The notes below the pieces were generated by a model. It was not told where the DNA came from. It was given only the letters and a program-made list of their open reading frames with translations, and made no database searches. Made by a program: the position numbers and the translations under genes. From positions 1-64,000 of the forward strand of contig NZ_JAIUCZ020000015.1 in NCBI RefSeq assembly GCF_020176955.2: a stretch of 64,000 nucleotides of DNA. The letters run 5' to 3'. Positions 32,998 to 42,390 of this stretch are shown here, piece after piece. The DNA is from Nocardia sp. alder85J. Lineage in GTDB: Bacteria > Actinomycetota > Actinomycetes > Mycobacteriales > Mycobacteriaceae. Each line of letters begins with the position of its first letter. Position 1 is the first letter of the stretch.

Positions 32998-35811
32998 TCA
33001 GGCGCGCCGGCGCGCGGCGTCGGTCGCGGCGGTGAGAGCGTCGCGGGTGGCGACGGTGTCGGCGTGATGGTCGCCGAATATGCGGGCGTGGCCGGTCAGC
33101 GCGCGATGGAGCAGGTCGACGGCGGCGTCGTGGCGGCCGGCCCGGCGGTAGGCGAGGCCCAGGACATGGCAGGTGCTCAGGGTGTCCGGATGTTCGGGGC
33201 CGAGGGTGCGTTCGAAGCCGCCGAGCGCGCGTTCGTTCGCCGCGATGCAGTCGTCGATCCGGCCCGCGCTGATGCAGGCGCTCGCGAGGGTGAGGTACGA
33301 GTGCAGCGTCTTCGGATGTTCGGGGCCGAAGAGGCGGACGTGGTCGGCGACGGTCCGCTCGCGCAGGCCGACCGCCTCGGCGTACCGCTTCGCGGCCAGA
33401 TAGCTGGTCGCGAGGTTGTGCCGGGTGGTCAGCACACCGGGGTCGTCGCGACCGGCGACGCGCTCCCGCTCGGCCAGAACCTGTTCGTACAGCGGGACGG
33501 CCAGGTCGCCGCGGCCCGCGAGCTGGTACGCGCCGGCGAGGTTGTTGCGGATGGTCAGGGTTTCCGGGTGACCAGGCCCCAGCGTCCGGATGGAGGCCGA
33601 CAGCGCGCGTTCGAGCAGCGGAACGGCCGCGGCGACACCGCCGCTGCTCTGATAGGCGTGCGCGAGATTCACGCAGCTGGTGATGGTCAGGGGATCGTCG
33701 GGCCCCAGCGTGCGTTCCCGATGGTCGAGGATGTGCTCGTTCTGCACCGCGGCTTCGGCGTGCCGGCCCGCTCGGAAATAGATCATGGCGAGCGCCATCC
33801 GGGCCCGGACGGCTCCCGCGTGGTCGGGGCCGTCGATACGTTCGTGGGTCGCGGCGACTCGTTCGTAGTACGGGGCGGCCGTCTCGGGCTGCTCCGCGCA
33901 CATGTGGCTTTCCGCCAGTCTGAAACAGACGGCGAGAGTATCCGGATGATCCGGTCCCAGGGTGCGTTCCCGATGGTCGAGAATGCGCTCCTGCTGTCCG
34001 GCGGCCTCGGCGTGCCGTTCGGTCCGGACGTACATGAACGTGAGGATGTCCCGGGCTCGGACGGCGTCCTCGTGATCGGAGCCCGACACCCGCTCGATGT
34101 CCGCGAGCAGGCTCGCCGATGCCGAGACCGCCGCCTCGCGCTGTCCGGCCGTCCACAGGATCGTGCGGAGGTTGCCCCGGGCCTCGAAGGTCTCGGCACG
34201 GTCGGGCCCGTGGACGCGCGCGGCGGATTCGACCGTTCGTTTCAGCACCTCGGCAGCGTCGCCGGCGCGTTTCGGATCCGCCGACAGATATGCCTCGACG
34301 AGCATGCCGCGGTTGCGGACGGCCAGGGGATGGTCGGGGCCGCTGAGGCTTTCGCGGCCGGTCACCGCGCGCTCGAGGACGGGGATCCGCTCGTCGATCC
34401 GGTCCACCTCGAGCATGGTGATCGCGAGTCGCTCGCATGCCTCCAGGGTTGCCGGGTGATCCGCCCCGTGCCGGTCCTCCAGTTCGCGGAGGGCGCGCGC
34501 GAACAGCGGCACCGCCTCGTCGTATCGCTCGACTCGCGCGATACTGATCGCGAGAACGGTGCACAGCACCGTGATATCCATCCGGCCCGCGACACTCCGC
34601 TGCTCGCGGTCGGCGAGAGCTCGCTCCAGCAAGGGGATCGCGTCGGCGTGCCGGCCGAGGCAGAAATAGCTCCGGCCGAGATCTTCGTAGTGGCCGACGA
34701 GATCGATATCGTCGGGTGCCACGAACTGCTCGCGAACGGCGAGCAGGTCCTCCCGCGCTGCCGCGGCGTTGTCGTGCTGTTCGGCCGATTCGTACAGCAG
34801 CGCCAATCGGTCGCAGGTGCGCAGCGTGTCCGGATGCTGCTCCCCGAGCAGGCGGCGATGGTCGGCGAGGATTCGTGCCAGCAAGGCGATGGCCTGTTCG
34901 GGCCGGTTCGCGCGCTCACAGGTGGTGACGAGATGGTCCCGGGCCGCGACGGTATCCGGATGATCGGCGCCGAGAACACCCTCGGAACGGGCGATGATGT
35001 CCTCCAGCAGCCGGATGGCATCGTCGTACCGTTGCGCGGAGCGGAAGGCACGAGCGAGGTGCCGGCGGGCGGTGAGGGTGTCGGCGTGGTCGGCGCCGAA
35101 CTCGCGTTCGGTGGCGGCCACGGCGTCCTCGGCGACGAGGATGACCGAATCATGCTGACCGGCCCGGTGATACGCGAGTGCGAGGATCTCGCGTGACTCG
35201 GCGGTATCGGGATGCAGGTCGCCGAGCGCGCTCGCCCGGTCACCGAAACTGCGCTCCCACAGCGTGATCGCCCGCTCCGGGCTGTTCGCGGCGAACAATG
35301 CCGTGGCCAGCCGGTGGCGGGCGGCGATCGTATCCGGATGCAGTGCGCCACATCGTGTTTCGCAGTCCTGCACGACGAGTTCGAGCACGTGGACGGTGGT
35401 ACTCGCCGCGCCGGCGGCATCGGTGTCGCGGCCGCTGCCGTCGCTCGCCGCGGCCTCCGATCCGGTCGGCGACAGCAGTTGCCGGGAAGTCTCCTCGGCG
35501 TCGCCACCGGAATCGGCGATACCGAGCCGAGCCGCGATCTGTGTCAGGCCGCTGAGCAGATCCAGCTCGGTTTCCGCGTTCACCCACCCCACCAGGCCGT
35601 CACCGGCGGCCACGGCGGCCCGCGCACATGCGGCCGCGGCATGCGTCTTGCCCACTCCCGCTGCGGCATTCGGCGACGACACGATCGTGATCGGATTGCG
35701 CCGCACCGCGGCGGCCAGCCGGTCCGGGACACCGCGCCCGACGAATCCGATGGGCTCGTCCGGTATCTCGCCGACGACGATCACACCGGACGCGGAATCC
35801 GTGACGGTCAT
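32998..35811 (-). CDS. Tetratricopeptide protein with vestigial P-loop
   Basis: A 937-residue protein from ATG 35811; GTG 35820 and ATG 35859 are alternatives. Residues 10-30 (GEIPDEPIGFVGRGVPDRL) and 40-60 resemble the entry of an NB-ARC/STAND ATPase, with a Walker-A-like AAAGVGKT at 49-56. Only about 55 more residues (WVNAETELDLL) follow; Walker B, sensor and winged-helix parts are missing. From about residue 150 there are 19 kinesin-light-chain-like TPR units of about 42 residues, each with a G-x-x-H-P-D-T motif. Relatives with full NB-ARC act as regulators or in defence; this one is probably a scaffold. It is unrelated to the catabolic genes around it. Confidence 0.82.
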   Translation of the reverse strand: MTVTDSASGVIVVGEIPDEPIGFVGRGVPDRLAAAVRRNPITIVSSPNAAAGVGKTHAAAACARAAVAAGDGLVGWVNAETELDLLSGLTQIAARLGIADSGGDAEETSRQLLSPTGSEAAASDGSGRDTDAAGAASTTVHVLELVVQDCETRCGALHPDTIAARHRLATALFAANSPERAITLWERSFGDRASALGDLHPDTAESREILALAYHRAGQHDSVILVAEDAVAATEREFGADHADTLTARRHLARAFRSAQRYDDAIRLLEDIIARSEGVLGADHPDTVAARDHLVTTCERANRPEQAIALLARILADHRRLLGEQHPDTLRTCDRLALLYESAEQHDNAAAAREDLLAVREQFVAPDDIDLVGHYEDLGRSYFCLGRHADAIPLLERALADREQRSVAGRMDITVLCTVLAISIARVERYDEAVPLFARALRELEDRHGADHPATLEACERLAITMLEVDRIDERIPVLERAVTGRESLSGPDHPLAVRNRGMLVEAYLSADPKRAGDAAEVLKRTVESAARVHGPDRAETFEARGNLRTILWTAGQREAAVSASASLLADIERVSGSDHEDAVRARDILTFMYVRTERHAEAAGQQERILDHRERTLGPDHPDTLAVCFRLAESHMCAEQPETAAPYYERVAATHERIDGPDHAGAVRARMALAMIYFRAGRHAEAAVQNEHILDHRERTLGPDDPLTITSCVNLAHAYQSSGGVAAAVPLLERALSASIRTLGPGHPETLTIRNNLAGAYQLAGRGDLAVPLYEQVLAERERVAGRDDPGVLTTRHNLATSYLAAKRYAEAVGLRERTVADHVRLFGPEHPKTLHSYLTLASACISAGRIDDCIAANERALGGFERTLGPEHPDTLSTCHVLGLAYRRAGRHDAAVDLLHRALTGHARIFGDHHADTVATRDALTAATDAARRRA

Positions 35812-36026
35812 CGCTACCACACATCCTTCCCCGGTCGGTGTGCTCGTTCCGTTATACATTTCGCCCGGGGCCGGTTCTTCCAGCCCATGGGGAGCCCGCG
35901 CGCTCGGAACACCGCCGGACACCGTCACCGACGGCCCGGACGATCATCGCCGACGGCGCGGGCCGGCCGATGAATCCGGGGTGGGCCGCGTGGTCTGCAC
36001 TGCCGGACCGGAACTGGAGGCTCCCC

Positions 36027-36380
36027 GTGCCGAGTGGCCTTGCCCGCGAGGCGATGTGGTCGATGGTGCATGCCGAACGGGCCGCGCCGGCCGACGATCT
36101 CGCCGGACTCGACGAGGCGCAGTGGCAGCAGCGGACGCTGTGCGGGCAGTGGACCGTCGAGGAGGTGGTCGCCCATCTCACCGCGGCGGCGAGGCTGACC
36201 GGCCGGGCACGAGACAGGGCTCGGTCGCCGAGCCACCGACGGGTATGCCGACGCGTCGGCCGTCTCCCGGCCCGAGGGGTTTCACCAAGGGCCGCAACGC
36301 TTCCGGAGGCACCGACCGAGCGGATTCCGCGGCCCTGCCACCCCGGGGCTACTGGGAAGGGTGGTCCGGACGCCTGCTGA
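36027..36380 (+). pseudogene. Maleylpyruvate-isomerase/DinB-like fragment
   Basis: A GTG at 36027 follows GGAGG by seven bases. The first 60 codons match the mycothiol-dependent maleylpyruvate isomerase N-terminal (DinB-like four-helix) family: VHAERAAPADDLAGLDEAQWQQRTLCGQWTVEEVVAHLTAAARL. After about 36200 the similarity ends and the frame continues as unrelated Arg/Pro-rich sequence into the 3' end of the cupin gene. I infer a 3'-deleted relic. Confidence 0.55.
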
Positions 36381-36891
36381 GGATGACCGGTTTCAGGTCG
36401 GTGGGGAGGTTGTCGAAGGTCGAGACCGGGACGCCGAAGGCGGAGGCGAGGACGTAGCGGGGGAGGCTGTTGACCGTGCCGACGATGCCGATGTCGTCGT
36501 TGGGTTCCTGGGTGCTGGTGTTGAACACGACCAGTACCTCGAGCGGCTCGGTGTCGCTGACGTTCTCGAAGTAGTGGAAGAAGCCCTGGGGTGCGAACAC
36601 CAGGTCGTCCGGCCCGGCCTCGAAGGTCTCGTTGTGATAGTTGCCGTCGGGGTGGGTGCCCAGCACGGTCCAGCGGGCCCGGCCCGCGATCACGTAGTTC
36701 AGTTCCCAGGCGGTCGGATGCCAGTGCGGCTCCCGGATACCGCCGCCCTCGAGCCGGATCCGGTACACCGACCCCTCCTGGCCGCGCAGCACCGGGAAGT
36801 TCTGCTCGTGGGCGCCCTTCAGCGCGCCCGCGTCGTATTCGTTGGCGGTCGCCGCCGAGAAGCGGAAGAGGTACGAGCTGTTCGCGGTCAT
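36349..36891 (-). CDS. Cupin-domain protein (oxalate-decarboxylase-like)
   Basis: A 180-residue single-cupin protein starting at ATG 36891. The metal-binding cupin motifs are REPHWHPTAWELNYVIAGRARW (two His, Glu) and GDLVFAPQGFFHYFEN-like (PDDLVFAPQGFFHYF; last His). This is the arrangement of bicupin oxalate-decarboxylase halves and related germin-like dioxygenases. It lies downstream of the XRE-cupin regulator on the same strand with a 178-base gap. Function unknown; a small-molecule dioxygenase, decarboxylase or isomerase is possible. Confidence 0.82.
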   Translation of the reverse strand: MTANSSYLFRFSAATANEYDAGALKGAHEQNFPVLRGQEGSVYRIRLEGGGIREPHWHPTAWELNYVIAGRARWTVLGTHPDGNYHNETFEAGPDDLVFAPQGFFHYFENVSDTEPLEVLVVFNTSTQEPNDDIGIVGTVNSLPRYVLASAFGVPVSTFDNLPTDLKPVILSRRPDHPSQ

Positions 36892-37069
36892 GCGGGCAAC
36901 CTTCCGGTCACGGTGACTGAACAGGCACGCCGTCCCGGGTTCGGCGCGGTGGTCGCGCGAATCCGCGACAGCCTGGCTACCACGGGAACTCTGCTGCGCG
37001 GACGATACCGCAGGGCTCTGCGCCGCGGCCACGGTCGTGATCGGATGGTTCCCCTTCCGGCGCCCGGGT

Positions 37070-37624
37070 TCAGTGCGCGCCCGGTGATACCCCGGCGTCA
37101 CGGTCGTGGACGATGACGACGACCTCGGCGCGTTCGGGGGAGACGGATCGGAGGCGGTGCGGGGTGTTGGCGTCGAAGTAGAGGCTGTCGCCGCGGTCCA
37201 GGGTGATCACGCTGCCGGGGAGGGCGAGTTCGACGGTGCCGGAGTGGACGAAGATGAACTCGTCGCCGGCGTGCTCGTTGTCCGGCGGGCCGGGTTCGGT
37301 GCCGGGGTGGACGATGAACGGCTGCATCGCTTTTCCGACCAGCTGGGTGGCCAGGGGGTGGTAGTGGGCGGCGGGGGATGCGGCGTCGGGCTCGTTCTCG
37401 CCCGCGCGCGCGACGGCCAGCAGGGAGTTGTCGGGGTTGGCAGCGAACAGTTGGGCGACGTCGGTCTCCAGGACGTGGGCGATCTTCAGCGCCACGGCGA
37501 TCGAGGGGGTGCTCAGGCCCCGCTCGATCTTCGACAGGTAGCTCTTGGTCAGGCCGGTGCGCTCGGCCAGCGCCTCCAGGGACAGCCCTGCCCGGCGTCG
37601 GTGCGATCTGAGAAACGCGGCCAC
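37070..37624 (-). CDS. XRE-cupin transcriptional regulator
   Basis: A 184-residue regulator: an N-terminal XRE helix-turn-helix (LRSHRRRAGLSLEALAERTGLTKSYLSKIERGLSTPSIAVALKIA) and a C-terminal cupin sensor (PGPPDNEHAGDEFIFVHSGTVELALPG, FDANTPHRLRS). The GTG at 37624 has AAGGAG five bases before it and is preferred over a GTG at 37672 that overlaps the operator. It diverges from the aldolase/DapA/permease operon and a GACAC-AAG-GTGTC dyad lies between, so it probably represses that operon and itself, with the cupin sensing the substrate. Confidence 0.87.
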   Translation of the reverse strand: MAAFLRSHRRRAGLSLEALAERTGLTKSYLSKIERGLSTPSIAVALKIAHVLETDVAQLFAANPDNSLLAVARAGENEPDAASPAAHYHPLATQLVGKAMQPFIVHPGTEPGPPDNEHAGDEFIFVHSGTVELALPGSVITLDRGDSLYFDANTPHRLRSVSPERAEVVVIVHDRDAGVSPGAH

Positions 37625-37667
37625 GGTCACTCCTTGTCGGTCTGCAAGGACACCAGAGTAGCTGGAT

Positions 37668-37680
37668 GACACAAGGTGTC
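37668..37680. promoter_or_regulatory. Candidate XRE operator and -10 box
   Basis: A perfect dyad GACAC-AAG-GTGTC immediately followed by TATAGT (37682-37687), a good -10 hexamer for the rightward aldolase operon. Repressor bound here would block the promoter. Confidence 0.55.
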
Positions 37681-37716
37681 TTATAGTGAACCCAGTGTCT
37701 CGCGTGGAGGTGGCCA

Positions 37717-38511
37717 GTGGGTAGGACGATGAACCTCGGCAAGTCCGAGCTGATGGCGACGGCCGAGCAGGCGATGCTCACCCGGATTCGCACCGGCGAC
37801 TGGACCGACCGGCAGAAGATCGCCCTGACCTGCCGATCGCTGTCCGATGCCGGACACGATTCGGGCCTGGCCGGACAGATCTCGGTCCGGCAGGCGCATT
37901 CGACCTTCCTGACCCAGCGGCTGGGCCTGGGATTCGACGAGATCACCGACGCCAACCTGCTGCTGGTCGACGAGGACCTCGAAGTGCTGGAGGGCGACGG
38001 AATGGCCAACCCGGCCAACCGTTTTCACAGCTGGATCTATCGCGCCCGGCCCGATGTCGAATGCATCGTGCACACCCACCCGCTGCACGCGTCGGCGTTG
38101 TCGATGCTCGGGGTGCCGCTGGAGGTGTCGCACATGGACACCGCGCCGCTGTTCGGCGACTGCGCCTTCCTGGCCGAATGGCCCGGGGTGCCGGTGGGAA
38201 ACGAAGAGGGCGAGATCATCTCGACCGCGCTCGGCGACAAGCGGGCGATCCTGCTCGCGCATCACGGGCAACTGGTCGTGGGCGCCTCGATCGAGGAGGC
38301 GTGCACGCTGGCCCATGCCATCGAACGCGCCGCCCAACTCCAGCTGCTCGCCATGGCGGCGGGCGAGATCCAGCCGCTGCCAACGGTTCTGGCCGAGGAA
38401 GCCCATGACTGGACGCTGCTGCCGAAACGCGTCGAGGCGAATTTCGGCTACTACGCCCGCAGGGTGCTGCGGCGTCATCCAGAGGTGTTCGAGCACGAGA
38501 GTTCGGAGTGA
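37717..38511 (+). CDS. Class II aldolase/adducin-family protein
   Basis: A 264-residue protein with GTG start at 37717, six bases after GGAGG. Zinc ligands of the fuculose-aldolase fold are the HTH of VECIVHTHPLHASAL (near 119-121) and the HH of LLAHHGQLVVG (near 182). ALTCRSLSDAGHDSGLAGQISVR is the usual N-terminal phosphate-binding region. It would cleave or decarboxylate a hydroxy acid or sugar acid. First of three genes with DapA-like and APC permease partners; three bases separate it from the next gene. Confidence 0.85.
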   Translation: MGRTMNLGKSELMATAEQAMLTRIRTGDWTDRQKIALTCRSLSDAGHDSGLAGQISVRQAHSTFLTQRLGLGFDEITDANLLLVDEDLEVLEGDGMANPANRFHSWIYRARPDVECIVHTHPLHASALSMLGVPLEVSHMDTAPLFGDCAFLAEWPGVPVGNEEGEIISTALGDKRAILLAHHGQLVVGASIEEACTLAHAIERAAQLQLLAMAAGEIQPLPTVLAEEAHDWTLLPKRVEANFGYYARRVLRRHPEVFEHESSE

Positions 38512-38514
38512 GAA

Positions 38515-39402
38515 ATGTCTGCACCACTGTCGGGGATCGTCGGATATCCGGTCACCCCGTACTCGGCGGACGCGGAGAAGATCGACACCGGCACCCTGCG
38601 TGCGCTGCTGGACCGGATGATCGACGCGGGCGTCGACGCGCTCGCCCCGCTGGGCAGTACGGGTGAGAGCGCCTACCTCAGCGATGCCGAATGGTCCTGT
38701 GTCGCCACGGAATGCGTCGAGCACACCGCGGGCCGGGTGCCCACGGTGGTCGGGGTGTCCGATCTGACGACCGCCGGCACGATCAAGCGCGCCCGGATCG
38801 CCGAGGAGGCCGGGGCCGACGCGCTCATGGTGCTGCCGATCTCGTACTGGCCGCTGGCCGAGGACGAATTGCGGGAGCATTTCACCGCGGTGGCCGGGTC
38901 CACGGCGCTGCCGGTGATGGTCTACAACAATCCCGCGACCACCGGAATCGACATGACACCGGAATTCCTGGTCGATCTGGTCGCCACGGTCGGCAACATC
39001 ACGATGATCAAGGAATCCACCGGCGATATCGCGCGAATGCATCGGATCGTCGAACTCGGCGGCGGGGAGGTGCCTTTCTTCAACGGCAGTAATCCGCTGG
39101 CCCTGAAGGCGTTCGAGGCGGGTGCGGCCGGATGGTGCACCGCCGCACCCTGTCTGGTTCCCGAGCAGGTCGTGCTGTTCTGGGAATTGCTGCGGGAAGG
39201 CGATACCGCCGGTGCGGGCGAGTTGTTCACCCGCTTGCAGCCGTTGCTGACGATGCTGGTCAGTCGGGGATTGCCGGCCACGGTGAAGTCCGGCCTGCGT
39301 TCGCTCGGCATCGAGGCCGGTGATCCGCGCCGGCCCATGCTCCCGCTGGATCCGGCCACCGCCGCCGCACTGGCAGCGCTGGTCTCCGCTGTGCGGAATT
39401 GA
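38515..39402 (+). CDS. DapA/NAL-family lyase
   Basis: A 295-residue member of the dihydrodipicolinate synthase/N-acetylneuraminate lyase family. GSTGES (47-52) binds the keto-acid carboxylate, Tyr137 (VYNNP) is the acid-base residue and Lys166 (MIKEST) forms the Schiff base. Since it sits in a catabolic-type operon with a permease and is under an XRE-cupin regulator, it is probably a catabolic aldolase or deaminase acting on a keto or hydroxy acid, not the lysine-pathway enzyme. Confidence 0.87.
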   Translation: MSAPLSGIVGYPVTPYSADAEKIDTGTLRALLDRMIDAGVDALAPLGSTGESAYLSDAEWSCVATECVEHTAGRVPTVVGVSDLTTAGTIKRARIAEEAGADALMVLPISYWPLAEDELREHFTAVAGSTALPVMVYNNPATTGIDMTPEFLVDLVATVGNITMIKESTGDIARMHRIVELGGGEVPFFNGSNPLALKAFEAGAAGWCTAAPCLVPEQVVLFWELLREGDTAGAGELFTRLQPLLTMLVSRGLPATVKSGLRSLGIEAGDPRRPMLPLDPATAAALAALVSAVRN

Positions 39403-39612
39403 TCTCCGGTACAAATCGACAGAATACTCCGGGACCGCCGGGCGTGAATTCATATTCGGCGCCCGGCGGCGTACGGGCATGTCCGGGTGTCGATTTCGCT
39501 CCGGTGATACCTACTTTACCGTTCTTTAACGGCGGCGATTTACGTGGAAACACCACGGCACCACACTTCTTCGTATCAAGAAAAGCCGGGGGGAAGTACG
39601 AAGGAGCCCGGG

Positions 39613-41040
39613 ATGACCGACATGAAAATTCCGCCGCAGACGCAGACCCAGATATCCGTCACCGGCCTCCGCGTCGGCGTGCTGGGTTTCCCGGCGCTGC
39701 TGGCCCAGTCGATCGCGCTGATCTCGCCGACCATGACCGCCGCGCTGATCCTGCCGCTGGCCTTCTCGAACGCCGGGGAGGGCACCTGGATGGCCTATCT
39801 GTTCGGCACCGGAATGCTGCTGCTGGTGGTGTTCAACCTCAACCAGTTCGCCCGGCGCTCCACCTCACCCGGGTCGATGTACGCCTACATCGGCCGCGGA
39901 CTGGGCCCGATGGGCGGGGTGACGGCGGGCTGGACCCTGTTGTGGTGCTACCTGTTCATCGGCATCGCCGGCCTGACGGGATTCACCATCTTCGGCCGGG
40001 AGGTGCTGAGCCTCCTCGGAATTCACGGCACCATCCCCTCGGTGGCGTTCTTCGCGGTGAGCGCGGCGGTCGCCTGGGCGCTGACGGTGAAGGACGTCCG
40101 GCTGTCCTCGATGCTGATGCTGGTGCTGGAGGGCCTGTCGGTGCTGTTCATCCTCGCGCTGGCCTGCGTCGTGCTGTTCAGGCACGGCATCCACATCGAC
40201 ACCGATCAGGTGGCGCTGAAGGGAACGTCGGTGCGCGGCATGAGCTTCGCGGTCGTCGCCTGCATCTTCAGCCTCGTCGGTTTCGAGAGCGCCACCGCGA
40301 TGGGTGGTGAGGCCCGCGATCCGATGCGGACGATTCCGCGCGCGGTGATCTGGAGCCTGGTGATCACCGGGCTGTTCTTCGTGTTCATGAGCTATGTGGA
40401 GGTGTACGGCACCCGCGGTGGCAGCGCGACGCTGGACACCCTGTCCATGCCGCTCAACACCCTCGCCGAGACCTACGACGTGTCGTATCTGAAACTGCCG
40501 CTGTCGCTGGGCGCGGTGATCAGCTTCTTCGCCCTCACCCTCTCGTGCCTGAACGCCGGCGCGCGGATCATCTATCCGATGGCCCGGCACTCGGTGTTCC
40601 CCGCGGTCCTGGGCACCACGCACCGGTCGAACGCCACTCCCGCCGCGGCGCTCACCGCCTACATCCTGGTGATGTTCGCGGTGCCCGCGATCTGGTCCTC
40701 GCAGACCGATACGCTGACCATCTTCAACGACGCGGGGACCCTGGCCGCGTTCGGATTCCTGCTGGCCTACTTCCTGGTCACCGTCGCCGCGCCGGTCTAC
40801 CTGCGCAAGATCGGCGAACGCACGCCTCGCAGCATCGCGCTGTCGGTCGCGGCGTTCCTCTGCCTGCTGGTGCCGACGGTCGGCAGCTTCTACCCGTTGC
40901 CCGCCTGGCCGGTGTCGCTGTTCCCGTACCTGTTCCTGACATTCCTGGCGCTGGGTGGAATCTGGCTGTACATCACCTCCCGCCGGCACCGCGGCATCCT
41001 CACCGCGATCGAGACCGATCTGGAGGCCACGCACGGCTGA
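39613..41040 (+). CDS. APC-superfamily amino acid permease
   Basis: A 475-residue membrane protein starting at ATG 39613 behind GAAGGAG. About 12 hydrophobic segments are visible, with the APC signature GLRVGVLGFPALLAQSIALISPTMTAALILP in helix 1 and FSLVGFESATAMGGEARDPMRTIPRAV in the helix 6-7 region. The C-terminal third (LSCLNAGARIIYPMARHSVFP) is typical of the family. It should import an amino acid or amine used by the upstream lyases. A 210-base gap after the DapA gene may hold a second promoter. A strong hairpin terminator follows. Confidence 0.9.
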   Translation: MTDMKIPPQTQTQISVTGLRVGVLGFPALLAQSIALISPTMTAALILPLAFSNAGEGTWMAYLFGTGMLLLVVFNLNQFARRSTSPGSMYAYIGRGLGPMGGVTAGWTLLWCYLFIGIAGLTGFTIFGREVLSLLGIHGTIPSVAFFAVSAAVAWALTVKDVRLSSMLMLVLEGLSVLFILALACVVLFRHGIHIDTDQVALKGTSVRGMSFAVVACIFSLVGFESATAMGGEARDPMRTIPRAVIWSLVITGLFFVFMSYVEVYGTRGGSATLDTLSMPLNTLAETYDVSYLKLPLSLGAVISFFALTLSCLNAGARIIYPMARHSVFPAVLGTTHRSNATPAAALTAYILVMFAVPAIWSSQTDTLTIFNDAGTLAAFGFLLAYFLVTVAAPVYLRKIGERTPRSIALSVAAFLCLLVPTVGSFYPLPAWPVSLFPYLFLTFLALGGIWLYITSRRHRGILTAIETDLEATHG

Positions 41041-41058
41041 TCCGGGGCCTGCGGCGAC

Positions 41059-41096
41059 CCGGGCCCACGGCGGTGACGTCGCCGCCGTGGGCCCGG
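41059..41096 (+). terminator. 15-bp perfect hairpin
   Basis: Arms 41059-41073 and 41082-41096 with an eight-base loop, starting 18 bases after the permease stop. It is a strong rho-independent-type terminator without U-tract. Confidence 0.75.
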
Positions 41097-41240
41097 TCCC
41101 GACCGGGCAGCGCTCCCATCGGCCGTCGTCACAGGGATCGAGGGCGCGAGTACCGTTTCGGCGTCGACCAGGAATACGATCTGTCCGAGTCGATGATCGA
41201 CGGGGAGGCCCGTTGTGCGAGAACGGGAGGACGACAGTCG

Positions 41241-42332
41241 ATGGCCGAATCTGGTTACGGGCCTTGGGATCAGCCGATCACGGGCGGCGCCGGTCCCGCC
41301 GACCGGCAGCGGCCTCCGCGTCCGGCCCGGCGGGACCGGCGAGGGCTGCTCCTGACCGGTGTCGTGGTGCTGGGGATCGCGGTGGCCGTCGCCGTCCTCG
41401 CCGGTCGCCGCCCGCGGCCCGCCGCGGGCCACCCGCGCGGGCCGCGGACGACCGCACCCGTCGCCCGGCGCGCAGCGCATGAGGCGAATTCCGTTCGGCG
41501 GCAGCCCGTCACATCGCCCGGTGCTCCGCGCATCCCCGACTCGGGCGCAGCTGTGCCGCGGCCGGCTCCCGGCCACCGCGCAGCCGGGTCCGGCCCGTGG
41601 CCGGACGCCCCGTCGCCGCGACGGCCGCGAGCCGGTGCGGGCCGGAAGGGCGTGATCGTCGCCGGTGTCGCCGGGCTGGTGGTGGTGGCCGGGATCGGTG
41701 TGGCGATCGGTGTCGACGCCGGTCGGCACGACGACGACATGCCCGCCGCGGTCTCCTCCCACCTGGCCGTCACCTCGGCGGCACCCCGGCCCGCGGCGGC
41801 GCCGGGGATGTACTCGATGGACGCGGTGACCGATGCCTGCGATCTGGTCGATCCCACGTCGCTGAGCCGCTGGTCGTCCACCCCGGGCGAGAGCATCCAC
41901 CGGGAATACCCCGCGAGTTCCGGCGACGGCGGCACGCTCCTCTGCCGGATCCGCTACATCGGCACCTCGGCGAGCGCCGACGAGGCCGCGGGCGAGGCCG
42001 GGATCAGCCTCCAGGTCCAATTCACCGACACCACAGCGGTACCGGCCTACGACCGCTGGAGTCTCGACGACACCGCGCCCGGGCCGGACCGGGACGTCGA
42101 TGCGGTCTCCGGGATCGGCGCCCGAGGGTACCGGCGATACGACATCGAGACGACGGATCAGGCCGCCGGGGTGAGTGCCACCGTCGGCGTGCAGGACAGC
42201 AATGTGTCGGTGCGGGTCGAGGTCGCCGTGCTGCGGTCGGATCAGCAATCCCCGGCAGAGGGCGACGAACTCGTCACGATCGCCGAGAACCAGGCCCGGG
42301 CGACGCTGGACGGACTGCGCAAGGGCCGGTGA
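41241..42332 (+). CDS. Membrane-anchored hypothetical protein
   Basis: A 363-residue protein starting at ATG 41241. It has a basic N-terminus, one hydrophobic helix near residues 36-55 (LLLTGVVVLGIAVAVAVLAG), an Arg/Pro-rich disordered stretch, and a second helix near 137-156 (GVIVAGVAGLVVVAGIGVAI). The C-terminal 190 residues form an extracytoplasmic domain beginning MYSMDAVTDACDLVDPTSLSRW with two Cys that may pair, like the DUF3558-type substrate-binding-like domains of mycolate bacteria. I do not assign a function. The second helix directly before the globular domain is probably the real anchor; the first may be a duplication. Confidence 0.6.
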   Translation: MAESGYGPWDQPITGGAGPADRQRPPRPARRDRRGLLLTGVVVLGIAVAVAVLAGRRPRPAAGHPRGPRTTAPVARRAAHEANSVRRQPVTSPGAPRIPDSGAAVPRPAPGHRAAGSGPWPDAPSPRRPRAGAGRKGVIVAGVAGLVVVAGIGVAIGVDAGRHDDDMPAAVSSHLAVTSAAPRPAAAPGMYSMDAVTDACDLVDPTSLSRWSSTPGESIHREYPASSGDGGTLLCRIRYIGTSASADEAAGEAGISLQVQFTDTTAVPAYDRWSLDDTAPGPDRDVDAVSGIGARGYRRYDIETTDQAAGVSATVGVQDSNVSVRVEVAVLRSDQQSPAEGDELVTIAENQARATLDGLRKGR

Positions 42333-42390
42333 GCTGGGCGGAGACGGCGGGATCGCGCCCGCCGTCTCCGTATCGCCCAGCCCCGCGCCC

